Origin: Candidatus Dependentiae bacterium
Lineage (GTDB): Bacteria > Babelota > Babeliae > Babelales > UBA12411
Reading direction: 5' to 3'
DNA: 29,982 bases
Assembly (NCBI GenBank): GCA_003511165.1
Contig: DOJW01000003.1
Span: forward strand, 18,020 to 48,001
Below, piece by piece: positions 8,854-15,950 of the stretch. Numbering within the stretch: the first letter of the stretch is position 1; the number at the start of each line of letters is the position of its first letter. The notes under the pieces are model-generated. The model had not been told where the DNA came from. It did no database searches and was given only the letters and a program-made list of their open reading frames with translations. The position numbers and the translations under genes are program-made.

Positions 8854-9408
8854 GTGAAAAAAATAATTATTTTAGTGGTAACATTATTTATTGCAAGCGG
8901 AAATTTTGTTAATGCGGGAAGATCTGCGAATGAGCAAGAAAGGCTCGAAGTGATTGAGTTTAGGAAAGTTTTCCATTTTACAGGCGAAAGTTTCAACAGC
9001 CATTTTGTATTAAAAATTTGTGAAAAATTTGATTTAAAAAATTTTTCACAAGAGTTGGAACATTACGATATGAATAATATTGAATCACTTGCTCATATAT
9101 CTAGTGAGTTAACCCGGCTTGATGAAGAGATGTGCGAATCTTTAGCAGACATGCTGAATATTACAGAAGAAAAAGGTCGCAAGTGGTTTGCTTCACATTG
9201 GGCTACAGATGATGCTGTTGGCAGTGGTAGTAGAACAGGTTTTGCAATTTTCATTGTGGTTGGTTATATGAAAGGTTCGCCACTTGAGCAGGATTTTAGT
9301 AGCATTGAATCCTGGATATCAGAACTGAAATGCAAGATAGAAAAACAAATTTCTAAATTAGAGCAGGCTAGACAAGCTGTTGAACCGGGAGATTGTTATT
9401 CCATATAA
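8854..9408 (+). CDS. Exported protein of unknown function inserted behind murC
   Basis: A 184-residue protein starting at a GTG with AAAGG upstream. The signal peptide is clear (KKIIILVVTLFIASG, cleavage near NAG). The mature part is acidic and helical, with cysteines near residues 57, 89, 165 and 181 and the hydrophobic segment FAIFIVVGYM around 130-139. I recognise no family. It has no terminator of its own and lies between murC and a duplicated murC 3' end, so it probably arrived by the recombination that made the duplication. A perfect 12-bp inverted repeat (arms 9019-9030 and 9039-9050) lies inside the coding region. Confidence 0.7.
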   Translation: MKKIIILVVTLFIASGNFVNAGRSANEQERLEVIEFRKVFHFTGESFNSHFVLKICEKFDLKNFSQELEHYDMNNIESLAHISSELTRLDEEMCESLADMLNITEEKGRKWFASHWATDDAVGSGSRTGFAIFIVVGYMKGSPLEQDFSSIESWISELKCKIEKQISKLEQARQAVEPGDCYSI

Positions 9409-9453
9409 GAATATATTTAATTAAATATTAAATGCGAATTCTGATTTGCTGTC

Positions 9454-9567
9454 ACATATGAAGAGATTGAAGCGGATGTTCGAAATGTTTTGCAGCCAAA
9501 TGATTTGCTTTTAACCATTGGAGCTGGAAAAGTTAACAAGATTGCGGAGCATTTAGCAAAGAACTAA
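9454..9567 (+). pseudogene. Diverged second copy of the murC 3' end
   Basis: This 114-bp stretch aligns without gaps with the last 38 codons of murC (8678-8791), including the TAA. I count 98 of 114 identical bases. Of the 15 codons that differ, 12 are synonymous; only Asp-Glu, Asp-Asn and Ser-Asn replacements occur. Weaker similarity continues about 28 nt past the stop. There is no start codon, SD or upstream coding sequence, so it is not expressed as a protein. The synonymous bias means both copies were under selection as full-length murC genes for a long time, so it is probably the leftover tail of another murC allele rather than a recent tandem copy. Confidence 0.85.
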
Positions 9568-9590
9568 ATTTATTCTAATTTTCAAATAAA

Positions 9591-9622
9591 AAAGAAGGCC
9601 TTAAAAAATTAAGGCCTTCTTT
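9591..9622 (+). terminator. Rho-independent terminator
   Basis: A perfect 14-bp stem (AAAGAAGGCCTTAA paired with its complement) with an AAAA loop at 9605-9608, followed by a T-rich run. The A-rich 5' flank means it could also stop transcription from the minus strand. It lies just after the murC-tail remnant and was probably the original murC terminator. Confidence 0.9.
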
Positions 9623-9734
9623 TTTATTTTAAGTTGAGCATTGTTTTGTTAAGCAGATTTTCACAATATTTCGTTTGTATATTCAACTCCAAATATTATT
9701 AATTATAATAATATCGATATAAATGGGGGTGAGG

Positions 9735-10784
9735 ATGAATATATCAAAGAAATTATTTTTTAAAGTACTATTTCTAGCATGTCTTTTTCATGGGAATTTA
9801 AAATCGATTAAATTTTTAGAGACGTTACAAGATTCTATTGATGAAGTTTTCGAACATGTTGTGTCAATGAAAAATGAACAAAAATATAAAGAATATGGTT
9901 ATAGAGAAATTATTGAAAAAAATTTAAACGAAATTATAAAGGAATTATTTAAGTCTTTTTTGGAAATAGTAAATGCGGTGGTTACCGATTCTGCCGAAGT
10001 CAAACAAATAATAGAACTTGCTAAATGCAAAACGTATAAAAAATTACAAACATTGTCACAGCGATTAATACCAATTTTAGAAACTGATCCTTTTTTAAAA
10101 TTGAGCTTGGAAGACGAAGTTTTTGTTTTAGATATTTTGCGTAAAAAAAATATAGATTCAATAAAAGTTTTTTATGCTCCAGATTCAAGTCAATCAAAAG
10201 TAAATTTTAAATCTTATTTGGGACTTATTTTAATAGAACATTTTGCATTGTATGAAGATAAAATTATTCCTATTTTTTCATTCGGCCATGAAATAGAACA
10301 TAATTTGCATGAAGATTGTTGGGATGTTTTTTTAACCGAATTAATAAAATTGTTTATGCAATACTATGAAAAATACACTATACAAAATATTGATTTACAA
10401 CAATGTATGAGCAAAATATCAAATGATAAAATTAAATCTTATTTAGAAGACCCTATTAAGAGATTTATGTTTTATCAGCAAGGTAATAAATATTTAGAAC
10501 AGTTTTCGCAAGATGATTTAAAAGAAAAATTAAAAATTTCTACAGTCATTGACTCTTTAAAATTCATTAAAATGTTGATAATTTTTGAAGTTGAAAAACG
10601 TGCCGATCTTCTAGCTTGTTTTGAAGGAGATATGTTTGATGTAGTATCTAAATATTTTGAACAACATTCTCAAGTTGTTTCAACTTTGAAATATGAAGAT
10701 TTTTTCGTACAGTTTCGGCATCCTTCAGATAAAAGAAGAGCTCAATTTTTACAAATGGCTAAAGAAATTTTTGTGAGAAATTGA
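9735..10784 (+). CDS. Exported M48-like zinc metalloprotease
   Basis: A protein of about 349 residues with an N-terminal signal sequence (KKLFFKVLFLACLFHG, cleavage near residue 20). Three motifs in the right order point to a zincin of the M48 (Ste24/HtpX/Oma1) type: FGHEIEHNLH (HExxH, residues 185-189), FEVEKRADLLA (ExxxD third zinc-ligand helix, about 287-291) and RHPSDKRRAQFL (about 328-339), the HP-x-x-x-R pattern usual near the M48 C-terminus. There are no multiple membrane spans, so it would be a soluble periplasmic or secreted enzyme. The ATG at 9735 is preferred over 9723 because the G-run then acts as the SD; a perfect TATAAT lies at 9704-9709. Overall similarity outside the motifs is low, so the family is inferred from motifs only. 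Confidence 0.72.
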   Translation: MNISKKLFFKVLFLACLFHGNLKSIKFLETLQDSIDEVFEHVVSMKNEQKYKEYGYREIIEKNLNEIIKELFKSFLEIVNAVVTDSAEVKQIIELAKCKTYKKLQTLSQRLIPILETDPFLKLSLEDEVFVLDILRKKNIDSIKVFYAPDSSQSKVNFKSYLGLILIEHFALYEDKIIPIFSFGHEIEHNLHEDCWDVFLTELIKLFMQYYEKYTIQNIDLQQCMSKISNDKIKSYLEDPIKRFMFYQQGNKYLEQFSQDDLKEKLKISTVIDSLKFIKMLIIFEVEKRADLLACFEGDMFDVVSKYFEQHSQVVSTLKYEDFFVQFRHPSDKRRAQFLQMAKEIFVRN

Positions 10785-10813
10785 ATATGTCATTAAGAAT
10801 AAATTTAGCGATA

Positions 10814-10924
10814 TTATTTTTTGAAGATTTTATGAATGATTTTTACCAAAGATAAGTAAACCATAGGAATTATTAGCGCTATTGCCAAAAATAATATTAT
10901 TACTTTAAAAATGAAACTTAGCAT
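10814..10924 (-). CDS. Tiny single-span membrane protein
   Basis: A 36-residue reading frame with a strongly hydrophobic stretch (FKVIILFLAIALIIPMVYLS) followed by a basic tail ending in HKIFKK. Its ATG overlaps the stop of the upstream lipoprotein gene by 7 nt (ATGCTAA), and AGGA lies 6 nt ahead of the ATG, inside that gene. This is a classic coupled arrangement. The positive-inside rule puts the C-terminus in the cytoplasm. No family is recognised. Short length is the main doubt. Confidence 0.5.
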   Translation of the reverse strand: MLSFIFKVIILFLAIALIIPMVYLSLVKIIHKIFKK

Positions 10925-11457
10925 AAATATCCTGAAGGACTAATGAAGTTTTTATTTAGTTTTTTAGAATTTATTAGGTCTTCTTCTTGTTGAGGCTTAT
11001 TGGAGCCTTTTTCTTTTGGATTTTCAGTTTTTAGAACAATAGAAAGTGATGTTTTATATTTACCACTTATTTTATGTGCAGAAATAACACAAGATTTTTT
11101 ATTTTTGTAGCAAGTTATTAATATTTTATCATTTGTAGATAGATTTTCTGTTTCCCATCCAAATTGGTTAAGATTTTGCTTGTAAAATTCCAAAACTGCT
11201 TGAAGATTTTGGCTGCCCTTGTAATTGAAAGTTGTTATAGTTGTGTTTTTTTCGGGATCCTGCTTTGAAGTTTTATTTATAAAATGAAAACCTAATGGTG
11301 TTGGAATGTCTGGGTGATTAACAGTTTCAGTGACTTTTTCTTTAGAGCTGTTTTTTATTTTTGTTAAATCGGTTTTGTGTTGTTGTTTGCATGCAGAGAA
11401 TGTGATAAGAAGTACAAAGAGTGAAAAACTAATTAAATTTTTATAAATTTTATTCAT
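10918..11457 (-). CDS. Putative lipoprotein of unknown function
   Basis: A protein of about 179 residues with a lipoprotein signal: basic start, hydrophobic core and a Cys preceded by TFSA (Phe at -3 is non-standard). The mature part has a basic linker, then PDIPTPLGFHF and VLEFYKQNLNQFGW, a pattern seen in small lipoproteins with a compact alpha/beta domain, and a Lys/Glu-rich tail. The ATG at 11457 or the GTG at 11469 could be the start; neither has a clear SD. Both lie close behind the rplS terminator hairpin, so expression may depend on read-through. A tiny membrane protein gene overlaps its stop. Confidence 0.7.
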   Translation of the reverse strand: MNKIYKNLISFSLFVLLITFSACKQQHKTDLTKIKNSSKEKVTETVNHPDIPTPLGFHFINKTSKQDPEKNTTITTFNYKGSQNLQAVLEFYKQNLNQFGWETENLSTNDKILITCYKNKKSCVISAHKISGKYKTSLSIVLKTENPKEKGSNKPQQEEDLINSKKLNKNFISPSGYLC

Positions 11458-11474
11458 TTTTATTTTCACAAATT

Positions 11475-11500
11475 AAAAAGGGCCAATTTTTATTGGCCCT
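11475..11500 (-). terminator. Rho-independent terminator after rplS
   Basis: An 8-bp GC-rich stem (GGGCCAAT / ATTGGCCC, arms 11480-11487 and 11492-11499) with a 4-nt loop, followed on the minus strand by TTTTT. It lies 13 nt beyond the rplS stop and only about 6-18 nt before the lipoprotein start. Confidence 0.85.
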
Positions 11501-11512
11501 AAACTTTTAGTT

Positions 11513-11905
11513 TTAATCTTGTAAGTGCTCTTTTTGAGTTCTTGTAAGAACTTTTTCTTGAATTCGAGCAGCTTTACCAACTCTTTTACGAATGTAGTAT
11601 AATTTTGCTCTTCGAACGACACCTTTTTTGACTAATTTGATTCCGCTGATGATTGGTGAGTAGTAAGGTAGAATCTTTTCTACGCCAACGCCGTTGGAAG
11701 CGATTGTTCTTACTGTGAAAGTGCTTGAAATACCGTTATTATGCATTGCGATAACATCGCCGCTGAATAATTGAATTCTTTCTTTATCACCCTCTTTTAC
11801 GATGAGTGAAACGTCGATGCTGTCACCAACGTTGAATGTTGGAAAGTTTCTATTTTCTAAATCTGAATATAAAATTGTTTCTTTAGTTTGAAAGCGCGCT
11901 TTCAT
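11513..11905 (-). CDS. rplS: 50S ribosomal protein L19
   Basis: L19 sits at the 30S-50S interface of the ribosome. The 130 residues show the family pattern throughout: FNVGDSIDVSLIVKEGDKERIQLFSGDVI, interrupted only by normal substitutions, then TFTVR, GVGVEKILP and VRRAKLYYIRKRVGKAARI. The ATG at 11905 with AAGGAA 7 nt upstream is preferred over an upstream in-frame start at 11923. A good promoter (11963-11991) and a terminator bracket it, so it can be expressed apart from trmD. Confidence 0.95.
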   Translation of the reverse strand: MKARFQTKETILYSDLENRNFPTFNVGDSIDVSLIVKEGDKERIQLFSGDVIAMHNNGISSTFTVRTIASNGVGVEKILPYYSPIISGIKLVKKGVVRRAKLYYIRKRVGKAARIQEKVLTRTQKEHLQD

Positions 11906-11962
11906 GCAAATTCCTTTTGTCAAAAATCAAATAAATTTCTAATTTAAAAGTAAATAATGAGT

Positions 11963-11991
11963 AATATATATTTGTTTAATTAATTTATCAA
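11963..11991 (-). promoter_or_regulatory. Candidate sigma70-type promoter for rplS
   Basis: On the minus strand TTGATA (11986-11991), 17 nt, then TATATT (11963-11968). Spacing is ideal and it lies about 60 nt upstream of the rplS start in the gap after trmD. The surrounding sequence is very AT-rich, so chance matches are possible. Confidence 0.45.
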
Positions 11992-12019
11992 GTTGAGCTT
12001 GTGATATTAAAAAAAACGC

Positions 12020-13357
12020 TTATTGTTGCGATATTTCATTAATTCCAAGCCATCGGTCTAAAACTATAGCGGCTGCGGATCTTACCGATAAATGGTTATA
12101 GTTTGGAATGCCTCTAACCGGTCCGAGCATATAGTCACATTTTTCTAATAATTCTTCGCTTAAACCTTGTCCTGTGCCAAAAATTATCAAAACTGGTCTA
12201 TTTTGTTCCCAAATCTTGCCTTGCGAATAAAAATCAACCATTGGAACTTTTGAGTGGCTTTGGGCAGATGTTGCTATCAAAATTGGCTTTTTGCCTTCGA
12301 TAGTCTCTATTTTTTGGAGAGCTTCATCTAGAGATTTTGTAGGCTCTACTCTCGATACTGCATTGTAGCGTGAAAAATTGTAGCTTTTACCTTCAGGTGA
12401 TTTCCAAAATTTTAGAAAAGTTTCCAAAATCATATGCTGATCTTCAAGCCGTGAAACTACAAAGTAATTTTTTATTCCATATGTTGCTGCCGATCTTGCT
12501 ATATCATGGATGTCTATTGATGTGATTGATGTGTCGCCGCATCCTTTAGATTTTACAACAACATCTGAGTGCATAAGCGCTACATAATGCGAAGGTATAA
12601 ATTTGGAAACGAGTGCCATATCTTCTTCTTTTTTTACATTTTTACGTAGCCAGTCAAATCGCTTTAAGATGGTTTTTTGAGTAGCATTTTCGCTTCGCCA
12701 TTTTTCGATTTCACCATGATTTCCGCTACGTAGAACAGCGGGAATATCTTGATTGTTCCAGGTTTCTGGAAGTCCAAAATTGGAATAATCTAAAAAGGGA
12801 CCTTCAAATGATTCTTTTTCAACCGATTCCGCTTTACCAACGATTCCAGGAATTAAGCGTAGAAAACCTTCAAGAAATACTTGAGCGGGTAAATCTCCGC
12901 CCATCAAAACATAATCGCCGATTGAGATAATCTCATCAGCAAAAGATGTTTCTACTCTTTCATCCATACCTTCATATCGAGCACAAACTAAAATGATATG
13001 TCCCTTTTGTGATTTTTCATCGTTTTCGTTGGAAGGTTTAGATGTGGTTTCTTTTGCTATTTTATTTAAAATGTTTTGATCTAAAACTTTGCCTTGTGGG
13101 GAAAAGAATATTTTGAATGCTTTTCCAAACTGCTTTTCGCAGCTTGTTATAGCTTTTTCAACAATTTGAGGTTTGATAATGACTCCAGCCCCGGGGCCTA
13201 CGCAAGGTTCATCAATGCGTTCTTTGGGCTCGCAAAAGGAGGAGAATTGGACAATGTTGAATCTAACAAGATTATTTGAAATAGCGCGACCGACCAAGCT
13301 AGTTTTTAGGAAGTTTTCATAAAATGAAGGGAAAACCGTAATGATCGAAATCTGCAC
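12020..13357 (-). CDS. trmD: tRNA (guanine-N1)-methyltransferase TrmD fused to a second SPOUT-like RNA methyltransferase domain
   Basis: The 445 residues are far longer than a normal TrmD (about 230-250). Residues 1 to about 235 are TrmD, which makes m1G37 in tRNA: CARYEGMDERV (125-135), IGDYVLMGGDLPA (146-158, the trefoil-knot SAM site), PGIVG, LRSGNHGEIEKWR. From about residue 250 there is a second domain: HYVALMHSDVV, then TSITSIDIHDIARSAATYGI and a C-terminal FGTGQGLSEE, PVRG and LSVRSAAAIVLDRWLG. This matches the SAM-dependent RNA methyltransferase family PF09936, elsewhere usually a separate gene next to trmD. The start is a GTG sharing one base with the khpA stop (TAGTG). rimM, usually just upstream, is absent here. 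Confidence 0.92.
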   Translation of the reverse strand: MQISIITVFPSFYENFLKTSLVGRAISNNLVRFNIVQFSSFCEPKERIDEPCVGPGAGVIIKPQIVEKAITSCEKQFGKAFKIFFSPQGKVLDQNILNKIAKETTSKPSNENDEKSQKGHIILVCARYEGMDERVETSFADEIISIGDYVLMGGDLPAQVFLEGFLRLIPGIVGKAESVEKESFEGPFLDYSNFGLPETWNNQDIPAVLRSGNHGEIEKWRSENATQKTILKRFDWLRKNVKKEEDMALVSKFIPSHYVALMHSDVVVKSKGCGDTSITSIDIHDIARSAATYGIKNYFVVSRLEDQHMILETFLKFWKSPEGKSYNFSRYNAVSRVEPTKSLDEALQKIETIEGKKPILIATSAQSHSKVPMVDFYSQGKIWEQNRPVLIIFGTGQGLSEELLEKCDYMLGPVRGIPNYNHLSVRSAAAIVLDRWLGINEISQQ

Positions 13358-13608
13358 TATTTTGGGTCCTTGGCTTGTTCTAAAATATCCAAAGTTGCAT
13401 TTTGGCCTTGTTGAGCTGCTGTTAAATGTGCAAGAGTTCTGATGACTCGCGCCATTTTTCCCTCTTTACCAATGATTTTGCCAAGATCTTCTGGTGCTAC
13501 TTTGATTTCTACGTGAATTGTGTGATCTACCAAAGATTCTTTGATTGATATCTTATCTGGGTGATCGACCAGTTTTTTGAGGATTGATTCGATCAAATCT
13601 TTTAACAT
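13357..13608 (-). CDS. khpA: KH-domain RNA-binding protein KhpA
   Basis: An 83-residue protein made of one type II KH domain, with the GKIIGKEGKMARVIRTL loop and helix (GxxG as GKEG) that contacts RNA. KhpA-type proteins bind many RNAs and are classically encoded between rpsP and rimM/trmD, as here. The ATG is preceded by AGGT; the stop overlaps the trmD GTG by one base, so translation is likely coupled. Confidence 0.92.
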   Translation of the reverse strand: MLKDLIESILKKLVDHPDKISIKESLVDHTIHVEIKVAPEDLGKIIGKEGKMARVIRTLAHLTAAQQGQNATLDILEQAKDPK

Positions 13609-13652
13609 TTTTTACCTAAATTTAATTTTTGGTTTTTGTTTTAAACGAAAAA

Positions 13653-13898
13653 TTAAGCAGTTTGATTTTTGTGAAGCTTGATAATTTTTTTAACTGTGTC
13701 GGAGCAAAGTGCGCCTTTGGAAACCCATTCATTAAGCTTGTCTAAGTGAAGTTGTACAATTATTTTTTTGATAGGGTCGTATGTGCCAAGATTGTCTAAG
13801 TATGCGCCATCTCTTTTTTTTCTAGAATCCATTGCTACGATCTTCCAGCAAGGGGTATTTTTTTTACCGATTCTGCTTAAACGTATTTTTACAGCCAT
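13653..13898 (-). CDS. rpsP: 30S ribosomal protein S16
   Basis: S16 is an early assembly protein of the small ribosomal subunit. The 81 residues carry the signature start MAVKIRLSRIGKKNTPCWKI, then the DSRKKRDGAYLDNLGTYDP block, and a short C-terminal helix. The start is an ATG behind GAGGA at about 8 nt. It leads the rpsP-khpA-trmD unit; ffh lies upstream on the same strand across 121 nt, an arrangement common in bacteria. Confidence 0.96.
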   Translation of the reverse strand: MAVKIRLSRIGKKNTPCWKIVAMDSRKKRDGAYLDNLGTYDPIKKIIVQLHLDKLNEWVSKGALCSDTVKKIIKLHKNQTA

Positions 13899-14019
13899 TT
13901 TAAAATCCTCGTAAATTTAGTAATTGTGTTTGTTTTTAATAACATGTTTCATATTCTAATTTAAAAAACTATTTATTTCAAAATTTTGTACCCGATTCAA
14001 GATTTTTAGGTCAAAAATT

Positions 14020-15342
14020 TTAAAATCCTCTAAAATTCCCCATTTTTTTGAAATTTTTTACAAATTGCTTACTTTGCTCGAATCTGGCAAGAAGTTGGTT
14101 CACATCTTGAGCGCTAGTTCCTGAGCCTTTTGCAATTCGTTGTTTTCTAGAAGCATCTAATATTTGTGGGCAAATTCTCTCTTTTTTGGTCATTGAAGAG
14201 ATTATAGCTTTAAAGATTTTCATCTCTTTTTGCCCTGAGTCAAGCTTGTCCGCTGGGATTTGTGAAACTCCAGGAATATATTGCATTATCTTTTTTAATG
14301 ATCCCATTTTGTCAATGTATTCAATCTGTTTTGCGAAATCCTCTAAGTTGAAATTACCTTCAAACAATCGTTTTGAGAAATCATCTTGTTTTTTGGTATC
14401 GATTGTTTCTTCAGCTTTTTCTATTAATGTTAAAATATCACCCATTCCCAAAATTCGTGAAGCCATACGCTGAGGTATGAATGATTCTAAATCTTCAATT
14501 TTTTCACCGAATCCGACAAAGGAGATTGGTTTTTTGAGCGCATAACGGAATGCAAACGCAGCTCCGCCGCGAGCATCACTATCCATTTTGCTCAAAATGG
14601 CGCTATTAAAGCCAACTTTTTCATCAAACGTTTTAGCAACGCGAAGTGATTCTTGTCCTGTCATGATGTCTAAAACTAAAATTTTGTATTTTGGAGTAAT
14701 TATTTTTTCGATTTGTACCAGCTCTTGCATCATATTTTCGTCAACCTGGAGTCTTCCAGCCGTGTCCAAGAATAGATGTTCAAAGCCATTGTTTTTGAAA
14801 TGATTGTAAATTTCTTTGGCCGCTTTGATCGGATCTGTGGAGGGAGCTCTGAAAAAAACGCAATTAACTTTTTTAGCAAGTATTTCTAGTTGGTCAATAG
14901 CTGCGGGGCGATAAAAGTCGACGGATGTTAGTAAAATATTTCTTTTTTTATTTTTCTTTTGAGCTTCTTTTTGGCACCAGTGTGCGAGCTTTGCGATGGT
15001 TGTTGTTTTACCAGATCCTTGTAAACCCATTACCATAATGACTGATGGGATTTGAAAAGATGTTGCTACGCTAGATTCACCGCCAAGGAAATTTAGCAAT
15101 TTATTGTAAACGATTTTGATGAAATGTTGACCGGGATTTAGTGTTGTGGTTACTTTTTGGCCTACTGCTTCACTTTTTATTTCTTGCAAAAAGGTATCAA
15201 CGATTTCGTAGGGAACGTCAGCTTCGAGTAATGCGTCTTTAACTTGTGCAAGTGCTTGCTCAACATTTTCTTCTGTTAATCTTCCTTTATCTTTCAACCA
15301 ACTCAAAACGCCAGAAAATTTTTGTGATAGAAATCCAAACAT
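14020..15342 (-). CDS. ffh: Signal recognition particle GTPase Ffh (SRP54)
   Basis: Ffh binds signal sequences as they leave the ribosome and delivers them to the FtsY receptor, working with 4.5S RNA. The 440 residues hold an N domain (1-90), the G domain with P-loop GLQGSGKTTT (106-115), DTAGRLQVDE (about 193-202) and SKMDSDARGGAA, and a methionine-containing M domain from about residue 320 ending in the RNA-binding RICPQI, SRKQRIAKGSG region. The C-terminal tail is short. No 4.5S RNA gene was found in this window. The promoter is probably the TATAAT at 15391. Confidence 0.96.
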   Translation of the reverse strand: MFGFLSQKFSGVLSWLKDKGRLTEENVEQALAQVKDALLEADVPYEIVDTFLQEIKSEAVGQKVTTTLNPGQHFIKIVYNKLLNFLGGESSVATSFQIPSVIMVMGLQGSGKTTTIAKLAHWCQKEAQKKNKKRNILLTSVDFYRPAAIDQLEILAKKVNCVFFRAPSTDPIKAAKEIYNHFKNNGFEHLFLDTAGRLQVDENMMQELVQIEKIITPKYKILVLDIMTGQESLRVAKTFDEKVGFNSAILSKMDSDARGGAAFAFRYALKKPISFVGFGEKIEDLESFIPQRMASRILGMGDILTLIEKAEETIDTKKQDDFSKRLFEGNFNLEDFAKQIEYIDKMGSLKKIMQYIPGVSQIPADKLDSGQKEMKIFKAIISSMTKKERICPQILDASRKQRIAKGSGTSAQDVNQLLARFEQSKQFVKNFKKMGNFRGF

Positions 15343-15390
15343 GGTAAAAAGCCCTCAAAAATAAATTTATTTCGTAAAAACAATTAGATA

Positions 15391-15418
15391 ATTATAAAAT
15401 TGTTGCAATAAAAAGCAA
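15391..15418 (-). promoter_or_regulatory. Candidate promoter for ffh
   Basis: On the minus strand TTGCTT (15413-15418), 16 nt, then a perfect TATAAT (15391-15396), about 48 nt upstream of the ffh ATG. The -10 is strong and the -35 is fair. Confidence 0.45.
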
Positions 15419-15474
15419 ATTCGCCTTTGAATGAAGTTTTAATAATTTAATATTTAATGCGAAATAGGAAGTTT

Positions 15475-15912
15475 ATGAAAAAAATATTAATTTTAAGTCT
15501 ATTTTTATTTGTGAGCAGCATTGGCATAATTAAAAGTGGACCATTGGTTGAAAAATTTCAAAAAATATTTTCTTTTTCATTAAATGAAGATGCGAAAAAG
15601 GAAATCATTTTAACTTTGATTTCTGAATACAATAAGAAAGAGAAAAAAGATGGGGAGCTTGAAAGAGTAGGGTGCACCATAGATGCATTAAAGCTTCTTG
15701 AAAAAGGGTTTGATAATAAAAAAGCTGTTTGTGCAACTCTAAAAGCTATAAAAGAGGTATTGACTGATATGTTGGCTAAAAATATGGATAGCCCTAAATA
15801 TATAAACACACACATATTGATTACTTTAATACAACAATTAAATGGTTTAGCTTGCGATGTGGTGACATTAAATATTACAAGGTCTCGTGGGAAGTTATCT
15901 GGTAGTTGTTAG
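15475..15912 (+). CDS. Small exported protein of unknown function
   Basis: About 145 residues with a signal peptide (KKILILSLFLFVSSIGII, cleavage near KSG). The mature part is helical and charged, with cysteines at about residues 62, 83, 127 and 145; the last is the C-terminal residue. The ATG at 15475 is preferred because AGGAA lies 6 nt upstream; an in-frame ATG at 15457 has no SD. No family is recognised. The amidase gene starts 38 nt downstream on the same strand. Confidence 0.65.
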   Translation: MKKILILSLFLFVSSIGIIKSGPLVEKFQKIFSFSLNEDAKKEIILTLISEYNKKEKKDGELERVGCTIDALKLLEKGFDNKKAVCATLKAIKEVLTDMLAKNMDSPKYINTHILITLIQQLNGLACDVVTLNITRSRGKLSGSC

Positions 15913-15950
15913 ATTGTGGTTAGTTAATTTTTTAAATAGGAGGATGAGTG

